In this document: one piece after another, positions 1-8,464 of the stretch
How the letters are laid out: each line of letters starts with the position of its first letter
How positions within the stretch are numbered: the stretch's first letter is position 1
NCBI GenBank assembly: GCA_017303675.1
Contig: JAFLBX010000002.1
Coordinates: forward strand, 1,525,075-1,589,074
Length of the DNA: 64,000 nucleotides
Origin: Ignavibacteria bacterium
GTDB taxonomy: Bacteria; Bacteroidota; Ignavibacteria; Tepidaquicellales; OLB5
Reading direction: 5' to 3'
Translations under genes and position numbers: made by a program
Notes under the pieces: generated by a model
What the model was told of the DNA's origin: nothing
The model's database searches: none
The model's input: the letters and a program-made list of their open reading frames with translations, nothing else

Positions 1-674
1 TCAATATCATAACCGGCAGCAGCAATGGGCAGTAAACCTACCGGAGTCAGCACAGAAAATCTTCCGCCTACATCATCGGGAATTACAAATGTTTGGTAAC
101 CTTCAGCATCGGCAAGCTTTTTCAAAGCGCCTTTGGCTTTATCGGTTACAGCCACTATACGGTTTTTTGCCTCCTGTTTGCCGTATTCGCCTTCAATGTG
201 AGTTTTAAGCAACCTGAAGGCAATTGCCGGCTCTGTGGTTGTACCTGATTTTGAAATCACTATTATAGAATAATCAAAGTTTTCAAGAGCCTGCATCAAC
301 TCTGCATGATAATCCTCACTGATATTATTTCCTGCAAAAATAACCAGCGGCGCGTTGCGTTCAGACCGGTTTAACAGGTTGTTAAAATTATCTGATAATG
401 CATCAATTACGGCTCGCGCTCCCAAATAAGAGCCTCCGATTCCGATAACAACAATTACATCAGAGTTCTCTGCAAGTAATGAAGCACATTCTTTTATCCG
501 TGAAATTTCATTTTGGGAAATATTTGAAGGAAGATCAATCCAGCCTAGGAAATCGCTTCCTTTGCCGGTTTTTTGATAAAGCAAATTATTTGCTTCGGTT
601 ATTTTCTCTCTGTAAGAGTACAGTTCTTCCTTTGTTACCGCTGTAAATATTTGATCGATGTTCAGTTCAAGCAT
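1..674 (-). CDS. pgi: Glucose-6-phosphate isomerase, N-terminal part (cut by window edge)
   Basis: Interconverts glucose 6-phosphate and fructose 6-phosphate in glycolysis and gluconeogenesis, in the cytoplasm. The first 224 residues are present; the C-terminus lies beyond the left edge. Visible SIS-fold sugar-phosphate motifs are IGIGGSYLGARA near residue 77, SKSGTTTEPA near 137, and GGRFSVLTPVG near 205, which matches the phosphoglucose isomerase signature. The start is ATG at 674-672, only 6 bases after the stop of the upstream methyltransferase gene, so the two are probably co-transcribed. The active-site Glu, His and Lys of the C-terminal half cannot be checked. The compact N-terminus resembles the Bacillus-type, shorter isomerases. 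The family assignment is secure. Confidence 0.93.
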   Translation of the reverse strand, partial: MLELNIDQIFTAVTKEELYSYREKITEANNLLYQKTGKGSDFLGWIDLPSNISQNEISRIKECASLLAENSDVIVVIGIGGSYLGARAVIDALSDNFNNLLNRSERNAPLVIFAGNNISEDYHAELMQALENFDYSIIVISKSGTTTEPAIAFRLLKTHIEGEYGKQEAKNRIVAVTDKAKGALKKLADAEGYQTFVIPDDVGGRFSVLTPVGLLPIAAAGYDI

Positions 675-680
675 AAAAAT

Positions 681-1880
681 TTATTTTATTTTTGTGAGAA
701 GTTTATCAAGGTAAAAATCGCTTAAGCCAAATTGCGATTTCATCTTTTCGATTTCAACAACTTTGGCAAAGTAGTTATCATCGGTGAACTCATCCAAAAT
801 GGCAGTAATCATGATATTCTTGCTGGTATGGTCACCTGAAATGAATTCAAACACCTTGGTTTTATAGCCGTATGATTCAAGCACAAGTGCCCTTAAGCCA
901 TCGGTTATAAAGGAAGCTAAGTGCTCTTCCAGTATGCCGTGTTTAAAAACACCCTTTAATTCTTCGGGGATGTGAAGATGTTTACGCACATATTTCTGGC
1001 AGCATGGAGCAAGGATGACAATTTCAGCTTTCAGTGCTATTGCTTTGGCAATAGCATCATCAGTAGCAGTATCACATGCGTGAAGTGCAATAACAATATC
1101 AGCTTCCTTTATTTTGTTATCATTAATTGTGTTGTTAATGAATTTCAGGTCATTAAAATCAACTGCTGTTGAAATATCATTGGAAAGCTGCGCAAGGTCC
1201 TCTCTTTGTTCGATACCTGTAACCTTAGTTTTCAATCCAAGCTTATGGTTCAGGAAATTATATACTGCAAATGTTAAATAAGATTTTCCGCTGCCGAAAT
1301 CAATTACATCCACTTCATTTTTATCTGCGAGGCTGCTTGATTCTATTAGTCCGTTCAGTATCTCAATAAACTTATCCACCTGGCGGAACTTATCATACTT
1401 ATCGCCTTTTACTTCTCCTTTTTGGTTGGTAATTCCAAGCAGGTTAAGATATTTATCTTTTGAATCAATATAACGGGTCTTAATGCGGTTATGTTCTTTG
1501 ATCTCTACCCGCGAAAACGATGCCTTACGGGTATACGTTCTGGGAACACGTTTTTTATTGTATTCAAGCACATGATCATTTACAGTTGTAAAGAGTCCCC
1601 CGTAAAGAAAATTTTTCCCCATTTCATCACTTATGATATTCGCTGCTTCATCAGCAGTATGGTTTTTGTATATATCACGGGTTTTATACTTATACCGCAG
1701 AGCGAATTTCACTTCTTCTTTTATTTTTACCGGATTTACATAAATATTTTCCAGACCGTCTTCACTCCCACGGTATTTGCCAAGTGTAAATTTTACGAAT
1801 GTATTTTCCTTAAGTGACTTTCGGAGAACTTCCATGAATTCACCCTTAACATCACGATCAATTTTTTGTTCTTTTGCCAT
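681..1880 (-). CDS. Class I SAM-dependent methyltransferase (GSTCD-like)
   Basis: A 399-residue protein whose second half is a Rossmann-type SAM-binding domain. Motif I reads DFGSGKSYLT near residue 194, followed by an acidic loop and ALHACDTATDDA. A conserved APCCQKYVRKHL stretch near 291 is characteristic of the Methyltransf_32 group that includes the C-terminal part of eukaryotic GSTCD. The first roughly 150 residues are a lysine-rich domain I cannot assign; it may bind nucleic acid. The substrate is unknown, with RNA or protein both possible. It lies 12 bases downstream of the GNAT gene and 6 bases upstream of pgi, inside a minus-strand run of co-directional genes. Methyltransferase activity is well supported; the target is not. 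Confidence 0.8.
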   Translation of the reverse strand: MAKEQKIDRDVKGEFMEVLRKSLKENTFVKFTLGKYRGSEDGLENIYVNPVKIKEEVKFALRYKYKTRDIYKNHTADEAANIISDEMGKNFLYGGLFTTVNDHVLEYNKKRVPRTYTRKASFSRVEIKEHNRIKTRYIDSKDKYLNLLGITNQKGEVKGDKYDKFRQVDKFIEILNGLIESSSLADKNEVDVIDFGSGKSYLTFAVYNFLNHKLGLKTKVTGIEQREDLAQLSNDISTAVDFNDLKFINNTINDNKIKEADIVIALHACDTATDDAIAKAIALKAEIVILAPCCQKYVRKHLHIPEELKGVFKHGILEEHLASFITDGLRALVLESYGYKTKVFEFISGDHTSKNIMITAILDEFTDDNYFAKVVEIEKMKSQFGLSDFYLDKLLTKIK

Positions 1881-1892
1881 TATGCAGGTTTA

Positions 1893-2777
1893 TTAATTTT
1901 TTATATCAAAGTAGTAGCATTTGTACAGGGCTTCTTTTTTAAATCCTTCGCGGAAGTACATGTCGGCAGCCTTATCATTTTCACCGTTGACAGAAAGCAT
2001 AACTCCCGATGAACCGCTATCAGCGGCATACTGAATACCTGTCCTGAGTAGATTCTTACCTAAGCCTTTTCCCTGGTAATCACCTGCTACACCAATAGCT
2101 TCTATAAAGATCAGATATTCGCCTTTGTGTTCTTCTTTTGTCATACTCAAAGTAGCAACCGGTGTATCATTGTGCCAGAGTAGTTTCATTCCGCCATCGA
2201 TATAAGCAGGGTCAAGCCTCCAGTGCTCTAAACGCTCTGGTGTCATCCGCACGTGACCGAGTGAGTGCCCGAATGCGTCATTAATTATGCTGCACCAGTG
2301 CTCCTCATCAATACCGTCACGGAAAGTGCGCAGCTCATACCCTTCAGGAAACTGCGGTCCGGTAAATTCTTTGGTATCTCTGATAAGTATCCATGCAAAC
2401 CTTCTGGATTCAAATCCAAGATCTTCCCATATTTTTGCAATATTGCTGTAATTATCTTCAATAAAACCGTAAATAGAAGTGAGCCCTGAAGTATGCAGTA
2501 AAATGCTGTTTAAAAGCTTTAAATAGGATAAATAATCACCATCGGCGGCATGGAACATCCTGAGCCTTGCCTGCCTGACTTCCCTGTATTCGGGATGCAG
2601 CATCAAAGCGGCTGCGCCGCGGACCTCGCTGCCATTAATCAGCAAATACACAGGGTCATTTTCACCAGTTGTAAAATCATCCAGCGGGGGATTCGATTCA
2701 TCCTGTTCATGGGAATATTGTTTAAAATATTGTTTGAACGCGGGGATGTTTTTTTCTGTCAGCTTTACTACTTTCAT
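1893..2777 (-). CDS. GNAT family N-acetyltransferase, probably tandem-domain
   Basis: A 294-residue protein with a clear C-terminal GNAT fold. GVAGDYQGKGLGKNLL near residue 225-240 is the acetyl-CoA pyrophosphate-binding motif A, and GENDKAADMYFREGF is motif B. The N-terminal half (ADGDYLSYLKLLN to GFIEDNYSNIAKIWEDLGF) looks like a second, decayed GNAT copy ending in its own xxFxxxGF-like strand. This is the architecture seen in mycothiol-synthase-like double GNATs. Substrate unknown. The gene is 6 bases from the secreted-protein gene upstream and 12 bases from the methyltransferase gene downstream, suggesting one transcript. Mycothiol synthesis itself is not implied. Confidence 0.82.
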   Translation of the reverse strand: MKVVKLTEKNIPAFKQYFKQYSHEQDESNPPLDDFTTGENDPVYLLINGSEVRGAAALMLHPEYREVRQARLRMFHAADGDYLSYLKLLNSILLHTSGLTSIYGFIEDNYSNIAKIWEDLGFESRRFAWILIRDTKEFTGPQFPEGYELRTFRDGIDEEHWCSIINDAFGHSLGHVRMTPERLEHWRLDPAYIDGGMKLLWHNDTPVATLSMTKEEHKGEYLIFIEAIGVAGDYQGKGLGKNLLRTGIQYAADSGSSGVMLSVNGENDKAADMYFREGFKKEALYKCYYFDIKN

Positions 2778-2783
2778 TTTCTA

Positions 2784-3248
2784 TTAATACTCAAATTTCG
2801 AAAAATACCAATGTTTCCTGTTATTTATTTCCATTGTGAATCTATCAGTGCCGTCTTCGTTTTCTGTTCTGAAACCGGATAGCCTCAATTCTTTCTGATC
2901 GTAAGGAAACTGAAGGACCTTAACTATTGTTGAGCCTACCAGCATTGAATCACTTCCGCAGCTTCCGTCAGATGGTTCAAGCCAGCCGCCTTTTTCAATA
3001 TCATAATATGTAACTGTAAGATGAATTGTTTTTCCTTTCAGCTCCCACGTTCCTCCATACCCGACTTCTCTTATAGCGCAATTCATTTGATTATTAAAAT
3101 AATAGAACGTTCCGTCATCATTAAATGTGAAAGTATCATCATATCCAGCCGCTACATGCGGCGCTGCCTGCCAGGAGCCAATAAGCTCCTTTGCTGACTG
3201 CGCAAAACAAACTGATGAAAGAACGAGAAACAGCAATATTGTTTTCAT
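2784..3248 (-). CDS. Small secreted lipocalin-like protein
   Basis: A 154-residue protein with an N-terminal signal peptide: basic MK, a hydrophobic core, and cleavage probably after CFA before QSAKE. The mature part begins KELIGSWQAAP and continues with alternating strands rich in aromatic residues and glycine (DGTFYYFNN, GGTWELKGKTIHLTV). This is the pattern of lipocalin-like or DUF4488/DUF5004-type beta-barrel domains of FCB bacteria. Two cysteine pairs could be oxidised outside the cytoplasm. No catalytic motif is visible. It is predicted to be periplasmic or secreted and sits 7 bases downstream of a methyltransferase gene. Function unknown. Confidence 0.65.
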   Translation of the reverse strand: MKTILLFLVLSSVCFAQSAKELIGSWQAAPHVAAGYDDTFTFNDDGTFYYFNNQMNCAIREVGYGGTWELKGKTIHLTVTYYDIEKGGWLEPSDGSCGSDSMLVGSTIVKVLQFPYDQKELRLSGFRTENEDGTDRFTMEINNRKHWYFSKFEY

Positions 3249-3255
3249 ATTTATA

Positions 3256-4038
3256 TTATGATTTTTTATTTCCTGATATCATCAGATAAGAAAAGCTTCC
3301 GCGGTGCATTCCCATTAACAACCCCAGAAAACATGCTTTCAAATGTCCTATCCTTACAGAATTAAGCTTTTCACCCTGCAGCATTTTCTTTAATACAAAG
3401 CTTACAACTGTGAACGGCGCGTGCATTACTGACGGCGCAACACGGAATGAAAGATCGGTAACCGTAACATTTTCAGCGCCATTCAATTTCAGCTGCTCAA
3501 CAACTCCGTTCACATTAGGGAACGAAGGCAGCGCCCAGCCTTTGCAAATTTCCGTGTAGCAGTATTTAAGCAGCGGGTAAAATTTTTCAGATGGCCGCTT
3601 TAAGAATCCATCGGCAATTACAAAATTTTTACCCGGCTTAAGAACGCGCATCATTTCTTTAACAAATGCTGCTTTATCATCATCGGGGCAGTGGCAGGCG
3701 CTTTCAAGCGCGTAAGCAGCGTCAGCGGAATTATCATCAAACGGCAGATCGGTGTAATCACCCAATACAAGCTCTATATTACCGTCAATGTTCTTCTGCC
3801 TGTTAAGCTCCCTTGCTTTTTGGATCTGCCACTCAACAATTGTAATGCCTTTAACTTTTTTTCCGGGATACATTTTAGCGAAAGTCCTGCATGGCGCGGC
3901 AAGTCCGCACCCAAGGTCATAAACAATTTTATCGCTATCACCCAGCTTCAGATTTTCAATCACAAACCTGTTCATAGCATCAAGCATCTGTTCACGCCAT
4001 AGCGGTATCATGGGGAACCTGTAATATCCGAAATGCAT
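3256..4038 (-). CDS. Class I SAM-dependent methyltransferase (UbiE/sterol-MT-like), start uncertain
   Basis: A small-molecule methyltransferase. Motif I is VYDLGCGLAAPC near residue 40, a motif II region GDYTDLPFDDNSADAAYALES follows, and EMMRVLKPGKNFVIAD is the typical post-III segment. The first ATG is at 4038, but the same frame stays open to 4185 and encodes family-typical sequence immediately upstream: YYEDTGLDYGKWS runs straight into the N-M-H-F-G of this start. No ATG, GTG or TTG exists in that extension. CTG at 4170-4168 is one candidate start. The upstream methyltransferase gene ends at TAA 4188-4186 in the same frame, so a single stop separates the two. The substrate is unknown; gamma-tocopherol, sterol and glycine methylases share this layout. 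Confidence 0.8.
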   Translation of the reverse strand: MHFGYYRFPMIPLWREQMLDAMNRFVIENLKLGDSDKIVYDLGCGLAAPCRTFAKMYPGKKVKGITIVEWQIQKARELNRQKNIDGNIELVLGDYTDLPFDDNSADAAYALESACHCPDDDKAAFVKEMMRVLKPGKNFVIADGFLKRPSEKFYPLLKYCYTEICKGWALPSFPNVNGVVEQLKLNGAENVTVTDLSFRVAPSVMHAPFTVVSFVLKKMLQGEKLNSVRIGHLKACFLGLLMGMHRGSFSYLMISGNKKS

Positions 4039-4185
4039 ATTATACTCACGACTCCATTTGCCGTAATCAAGCCCCGTATCTTCGTAATAAGTTACAACAT
4101 TTTGCGCATTTTCGTTTGTTGTAACTTCCTTTAACTTCCCTTTACCGGTCTGCTGCTCTTTGTTTTTCAGGATGGATTTGTTATT

Positions 4186-4980
4186 TTACTGAGGTTTTAT
4201 TGCCTTAATGGTATACATTAAAGGCATTTTTCCTTCAATTCCTTTAATTTCGTAGTATCCCAGCTCATTTTGAACAGTGTTATTAAAACACTTATAATAG
4301 CTGTACGGATATTCCTTAAACTCGGTTACCTGCAGATTTTGTTTCAGTAAAGCAGAAAAAACATCACTTAAAGGATGGTTCCAGCCGTACGATAAATGGT
4401 CTATAGCACGGTCTTTATCTGCATATGAATGCCCAACTTCTTCAATAATTGGTTCAACATTAAAGTAAGAATAATCCATCTTTACGCAGTCATCATCATA
4501 CATCCATCTTACGGGGTGAAATTCTGCAATAAAGAATGTTCCGCCGGGCTTTAAAAAGTGCGAAACAATCTCAGCCCATTTATTCAGATCCGGAAGCCAG
4601 CCGATAGTGCCGTATGATGTAAATACGATATCGAATTTTTTATCCAGCACTTTTTTAAGCTCATATACATCAGAGCAGATGAAGTCAGCATCAAGTCCCA
4701 GTTCTACGTTCAGCTCCTTTGCAGCATCAATTGCTTTTTCAGCCAGATCAATTCCTGTGACCTTTGCGCCGAGTCTTGCCCAGCTGAGAGAATCCAGCCC
4801 GAAATGGCACTGCAGGTGAAGGAGTGATTTACCGGAAACATCACCAAGCGCTTCAAGCTCCGCTGGATTTAGCGATGACTTTCCTTTTTTGAAAGATGGT
4901 ACATCGTAGAATTCTGATGATATATGAACCGGTGTTTTTTTATTCCACAACTCACGGTTTACTTCTAAATATTTTTCCAT
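4186..4980 (-). CDS. Class I SAM-dependent methyltransferase
   Basis: A 264-residue methyltransferase. The SAM-binding strand-loop is LLHLQCHFGLDSLS near residue 53, where a glycine of the usual E/D-x-G-x-G-x-G motif is replaced by a QCHFG variant common in this subgroup. The acidic end of beta-2 is VTGIDLAEKAI. FTSYGTIGWLPD and VSHFLKPGGTFFIAEFHP form the catalytic-side loops. The C-terminal half is aromatic-rich and probably forms the substrate lid. The substrate is not recognisable. It starts at ATG 4980 and is the first gene of the minus-strand run leading to pgi. Its stop is in frame with the next methyltransferase gene. Confidence 0.85.
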   Translation of the reverse strand: MEKYLEVNRELWNKKTPVHISSEFYDVPSFKKGKSSLNPAELEALGDVSGKSLLHLQCHFGLDSLSWARLGAKVTGIDLAEKAIDAAKELNVELGLDADFICSDVYELKKVLDKKFDIVFTSYGTIGWLPDLNKWAEIVSHFLKPGGTFFIAEFHPVRWMYDDDCVKMDYSYFNVEPIIEEVGHSYADKDRAIDHLSYGWNHPLSDVFSALLKQNLQVTEFKEYPYSYYKCFNNTVQNELGYYEIKGIEGKMPLMYTIKAIKPQ

Positions 4981-5050
4981 GATGAGATTTAACGAAGCTT
5001 ATCTTTTTTACATAAACAAATTCAAATTAATATATTGCTTTATTATCTTG

Positions 5051-5598
5051 ATTGCCACGACCTTCAGGTCGTGGAGGTAGGATAAAAAAGAAATGGGCTT
5101 TAGCCCTTAAGCTTTTCAAATCCATATACTTTAATGAATTCTTCGTATTCCTCTGCAAATGTTTTTTTCTTGTGATGCTCTTCCTGATCAGCAATATATT
5201 TTCTTACTTTCGTTAATGCAGATTCACCAATAGAAACTGCTATGAATTCATCCTGCCACTCGAATTTTGCATTTGATAATTTATTATTATTTATCCAAAA
5301 GGAAGATTCACCTTTTAACAGCATAGTAACTTTAGAAATGCTTTGTTCACCTTTTAATGAAACCAGCATATGTATATGGTCAGCAACACAATTAACTGAA
5401 TCTAAATAGATTTTTTTACTTTCAGCGTTTTCTCTGATATGAGCCAGTAATTTGGGCTTCAAATCCTTTGTGATTATATGAGCCCGGTTTTTGTTGAAAA
5501 AATTAAATGTATCCAGATCTTTATAAATGGCATATTCTGTTAGCGGCTAAAGCCGGGATTGATTTGCAATTTAATCCACGACCTAAAGGTCGTGGCAA
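5051..5598 (-). mobile_element. Palindrome-bounded IS200-like / REP-RAYT element
   Basis: About 548 bp bounded by matching palindromes. The left end has an outer stem at 5055-5074 (CCACGAC/GTCGTGG) and an inner stem at 5095-5106 (GGGCT/AGCCC). The right end has an inner stem at 5544-5555 (CGGCT/AGCCG) and an outer stem at 5576-5595, again CCACGAC/GTCGTGG. One Y1 transposase gene lies between them on the minus strand. Paired hairpin ends around an HUH Y1 enzyme are the layout of IS200/IS605 elements and of REP/RAYT units. A shorter copy with the same ends lies 200 bp to the right. Confidence 0.75.
5100..5533 (-). pseudogene. IS200-like / RAYT tyrosine (Y1) transposase, apparent -1 frameshift
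   Basis: The main frame (5100-5462 from a TTG, about 120 residues) has the HUH motif DHIHML and the catalytic-tyrosine helix KYIADQEEHHKKK, so both active-site elements of the Y1 transposase family are present. It lacks the expected N-terminal strand. That strand is encoded in another frame from ATG 5533: MPFIKIWIHLIFSTK. It joins the main frame at KNRAHII if one base is re-read in the A5 run at 5488-5492 (T5 on the plus strand). This is either a disabling indel or a programmed -1 slip on the homopolymer. With the join the protein is about 145 residues, normal for the family. The stop codon sits inside the left inner hairpin. Confidence 0.75.
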
Positions 5599-5790
5599 TA
5601 ATGTTACAAGATATCTAAAGAGTTTTAAATAAAACCTATCTAAACAAAGCTAAATATAAAAATATTTGTCATCCCTTTTTACAATTCGATATTAATCTAA
5701 AACGATTTAGAAAACAAAAATATACCGAAATCTTCTCCTTTTTAATGTAAAATAATTTTAAAAAGAAAGAAAATTAAATTGCTATTATAA

Positions 5791-5937
5791 TAGCCACGAC
5801 CTTCAGGTCGTGGGTAAAGGATACAAAAGAAATGGGCTTTAGCCCTTAAGCTTTTACTTTCATAATTTAATTCTGTGTTACCGGCTAAAGCCGGGTTTAA
5901 TTTGCAAATTTGATCCACGAGCTGAAGATCGTGGCAA
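5791..5937 (-). mobile_element. 147-bp gene-less derivative of the RAYT element (MITE-like)
   Basis: It has the same end structure as the element at 5051-5598 and the same orientation. The outer stem is at 5794-5813, followed by GAAATGGGCTTTAGCCC and TTAAGCTTTT. The inner stem CCGGCTAAAGCCGG is at 5881-5894 and the right outer stem at 5915-5934. The right outer stem has drifted to CCACGAGC/GATCGTGG, so it is older or under weaker constraint. No gene fits inside. Such internal-deletion copies are presumably mobilised in trans by a Y1 enzyme. Bases 5599-5790, between the two copies, are AT-rich and show nothing I can name. Confidence 0.7.
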
Positions 5938-5958
5938 ACAAAATTATTGCTCTATTTA

Positions 5959-5990
5959 CGAGATTGCTTCGTCGTTAACGCTCCTCGCAA
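5959..5990. repeat. Dispersed palindromic repeat downstream of purT
   Basis: An imperfect palindrome centred on CGTTAACG (5973-5980), with flanks reading GAGATTGCTTCGTCG and GCTCCTCGCAA. It begins 11 bases beyond the purT stop. From general familiarity, repeats of this GAGGAGC...GACGAAGCAATCTC type are scattered in many bacterial genomes. Only one copy is in this window. It could act as a weak transcription end or mRNA 3' hairpin for purT. Confidence 0.4.
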
Positions 5991-6000
5991 AAAATATATG

Positions 6001-7170
6001 TTAAATATTTACTCTTATCTTATCTGCAATTTCTTTGGCTTTAAAGCGAAGCTCATCGGTTGAAGCATCCGGTTTACCATATGCCAGCGCAACACCCATT
6101 CTGCGGAATTTACGGGTACTGGGTTTACCGAAGATCTTAATATCTGACTGGGGATATTTTACAGCTTCTTCAAGTCCGCTGTAAACAGGCTGACCGGAAT
6201 TATCATCACCAGCAAGCACAACTGCGCTGGCGCCGGCACGCTCTAAAGTGATTTCGGGGATATCGAGTCCCAGTACAGCCCTTAAGTGAAGCTCAAACTC
6301 GTTAAAATTCTGTGTGCCGGCAAGTGTTACCATACCTGTATCATGCGGACGTGGTGAGAGCTCACTGAAATAAACGCCATCGGAAGCAAGAAAAAATTCA
6401 ACTCCCCATATACCATAACCTGTAAGCGCGCGCGTGACTTTATCAGCCATCATTTGCGCTTCGGCAAGATGTTCAGGTGAGATCACGCATGGCTGCCAGC
6501 TTTCCTGGTAATCACCGCGCTCCTGCCTGTGGCCTATTGGCGGGCAAAACAGGGTTTTGCCGTTTTTTTGTGTAACGGTAAGAAGTGTTATTTCTGTAAA
6601 AAAGTTTATAAATCCTTCAATAATTACTTCTGAGTAATCTCCCCTGCCGCCGGTTGAAGCATATTCCCACGCTTTATCTATATCTCCTTCATTTTTAATA
6701 ACTGATTGCCCCTTGCCTGAAGATGACATGAGCGGTTTAACAACACATGGAATGCCTATTTCTTTTACAGCTTTTCTGAAATCATCGAGTGTAGAAGCAT
6801 ATTTGTAAGGCGCAGTTTTGAGTCCCAGCTCTTTCGCGGCAAGGTCACGTATCGCTTTACGGTTCATAGTAAAATTAGCTGCACGCGCGCTTGGCACAAC
6901 CTGGTACCCTTGTTTTTCGTAATCATAGAACCTTTCAGTACGGATAGCTTCAATTTCTGGGACAATAATATCCGGTTTATGTTTTGCTACGATCTTATCC
7001 AGCTCATCACCGGAGAGCATGTTTATTACTTCGCGTTCATCGGCAACCTGCTGGGCGGGGGCATTGTTGTATGAATCAACAGCAATTACATACTGTCCCA
7101 GCCGCTTTGCGGCTATAACGAATTCTTTACCCAGCTCACCTGAGCCTAACAATAAAATTTTTTTTGTCAT
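6001..7170 (-). CDS. purT: Formate-dependent phosphoribosylglycinamide formyltransferase PurT
   Basis: Catalyses the third step of purine synthesis: GAR plus formate plus ATP gives formyl-GAR, with no folate needed. The 389 residues match the normal PurT length. The N-terminal biotin-carboxylase-like fold starts [21 protein letters not shown] is the GAR-site segment, and the ATP-grasp domain has [14 protein letters not shown] near residue 145-158. The metal-binding end is [21 protein letters not shown] near 255-277. The start ATG at 7170 is followed at once by the first beta strand. It stands alone on the minus strand, with 58 bases to the upstream peptidase gene. The identification is secure. 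Confidence 0.96.
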   Translation of the reverse strand: MTKKILLLGSGELGKEFVIAAKRLGQYVIAVDSYNNAPAQQVADEREVINMLSGDELDKIVAKHKPDIIVPEIEAIRTERFYDYEKQGYQVVPSARAANFTMNRKAIRDLAAKELGLKTAPYKYASTLDDFRKAVKEIGIPCVVKPLMSSSGKGQSVIKNEGDIDKAWEYASTGGRGDYSEVIIEGFINFFTEITLLTVTQKNGKTLFCPPIGHRQERGDYQESWQPCVISPEHLAEAQMMADKVTRALTGYGIWGVEFFLASDGVYFSELSPRPHDTGMVTLAGTQNFNEFELHLRAVLGLDIPEITLERAGASAVVLAGDDNSGQPVYSGLEEAVKYPQSDIKIFGKPSTRKFRRMGVALAYGKPDASTDELRFKAKEIADKIRVNI

Positions 7171-7201
7171 GAAATGTTAAAGTATTTTATTATCTTTTAT
7201 T

Positions 7202-7229
7202 CCTTTTTGCCTTTTGCTTTTTGCCTTTT
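7202..7229. repeat. Short CTTTTTGCCTTTTG quasi-repeat
   Basis: Between the S51-SnoaL gene and purT the plus strand alternates CTTTTTGC and CTTTTGC units over about 27 bases. It is low-complexity and reaches the end of the fusion gene. It may be a slippage tract; no function is evident. Confidence 0.4.
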
Positions 7230-8464
7230 CACATTTTCCCCCTATACTTCTCTATCAGCTTCCTAACAGGCTGATTATCTGCATAAACGCGCCATTTGGT
7301 TATCTTTCCGTTTTCAACTGTTGCAGTCCATGATGCCGGGATCTCAAATTTATTTTCCGCCAGAATTCTTCCATCAGTTGCCAGTGTACCTTTAGCTGTG
7401 CCAAAAACTGCCACCATACCATTTTTGCTGATTATATCTTTTATAATTACAGTATAATCTGGGAAAAAAGTAAGCAAAACATTCCATGCTTTGCGCATAT
7501 TTGTAACACCTTTAGTATCAATTCCCATCGAATCAATGAATACAGCATCACCGGATGTCATAGCAAGCAGGCCGGGAATATCATGTTCATTTATGAGCTT
7601 GATATACCTGCGGACAATTTCAGTATTATCAATCAGCGTATCATCATCATTGGCTGAGATCTTTGAGTTAAGCTGATGCGCCTCATGAAGTATCCCAAGG
7701 TAAGCTGGTTTAAGCTCTTTTTCTGTGACCCTGAACGCCGCCTTCTTAACAATATAAGCCTTTGCATCCGGTGAGCTTGATACTATATATTTAAGCTCCG
7801 TGCCTACATAATGCAGCGCCACACCATCCTGAACCCCGTAACCACCTTCAATTTCACCTGAAGATATCATTTTCCTGTAGGCACTGCGGAGCTCTCCGCG
7901 CTTATCATAATGCGGGCAAAAGCTTCCTTCAAGAAAACCGAGACAGCTTATCCTGCGCCAGATATCATCCTTTGGATTCTGGTAACCATCTTCATACCAG
8001 CAAATAGCGCCGGCTGACATTCCGCTTAACACTACGCCCTGCTTCCATGCTTTTTTTATGATGCGGTCAAGTCCGGCTTTACGCCAAACCTGCATTAAAA
8101 ATTTGGGACTGCCTCCGCCTACGAAGATAAGATCCTGGCTTAGAACTATCTGTTCAAGCTTTTTAAAAGGTACAGATTTTTTTGACAGGGAAAGATGCGT
8201 AGGCTTACAATTGAATTTATTATAAGCACGGTAGAATTTAGCAATATAATCTTCATGGTCACCCCCGGCTGTTGGCAGAAAAAGTACCTTTGGTTTAGCT
8301 TTATTAGTCTGTAACAGAAGGTATTCATCAAGCAGAAGATTATTTGGCTGATCTGAGAATCCACCGCCGCCTAGAGCAATAATGTGACCCTGGTTCTGCT
8401 TTGTAACATTCCTGTTTAAATGAGAAGATATTTTGCGGGTTATTTTTGAAAGCGATTTAAGCAT
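7229..8464 (-). CDS. Peptidase S51 (dipeptidase E-like) fused to a SnoaL-like domain
   Basis: Residues about 25-265 are a peptidase family S51 domain. IIALGGGGFS and LIFVGGGSPKFL are the Rossmann-like glycine turns, and VVLSGMSAGAICW near residue 147-159 carries the nucleophilic serine. The family cleaves aspartyl dipeptides or cyanophycin-type products. After a short linker at about 265-285, residues 285-411 form a SnoaL/NTF2-like cone domain: RRYIKLINEHDIPGLL, DAVFIDSMG and ASWTATVENGKITKWR. Stand-alone S51 enzymes are about 230-250 residues, so the fusion is unusual. No signal peptide is evident; the basic N-terminus is not followed by a hydrophobic stretch. It is divergent from the DCC gene with a 110-base intergenic region. 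The role of the cone domain is unknown. Confidence 0.85.
   Translation of the reverse strand: MLKSLSKITRKISSHLNRNVTKQNQGHIIALGGGGFSDQPNNLLLDEYLLLQTNKAKPKVLFLPTAGGDHEDYIAKFYRAYNKFNCKPTHLSLSKKSVPFKKLEQIVLSQDLIFVGGGSPKFLMQVWRKAGLDRIIKKAWKQGVVLSGMSAGAICWYEDGYQNPKDDIWRRISCLGFLEGSFCPHYDKRGELRSAYRKMISSGEIEGGYGVQDGVALHYVGTELKYIVSSSPDAKAYIVKKAAFRVTEKELKPAYLGILHEAHQLNSKISANDDDTLIDNTEIVRRYIKLINEHDIPGLLAMTSGDAVFIDSMGIDTKGVTNMRKAWNVLLTFFPDYTVIIKDIISKNGMVAVFGTAKGTLATDGRILAENKFEIPASWTATVENGKITKWRVYADNQPVRKLIEKYRGKM

Noticed and set aside
972-1172. Plus-strand frames opposite the methyltransferase gene and similar frames opposite other genes throughout
   Set aside because: They are antisense frames with Cys/Ser/Phe-rich composition and no recognisable domains, fully covered by convincing genes.
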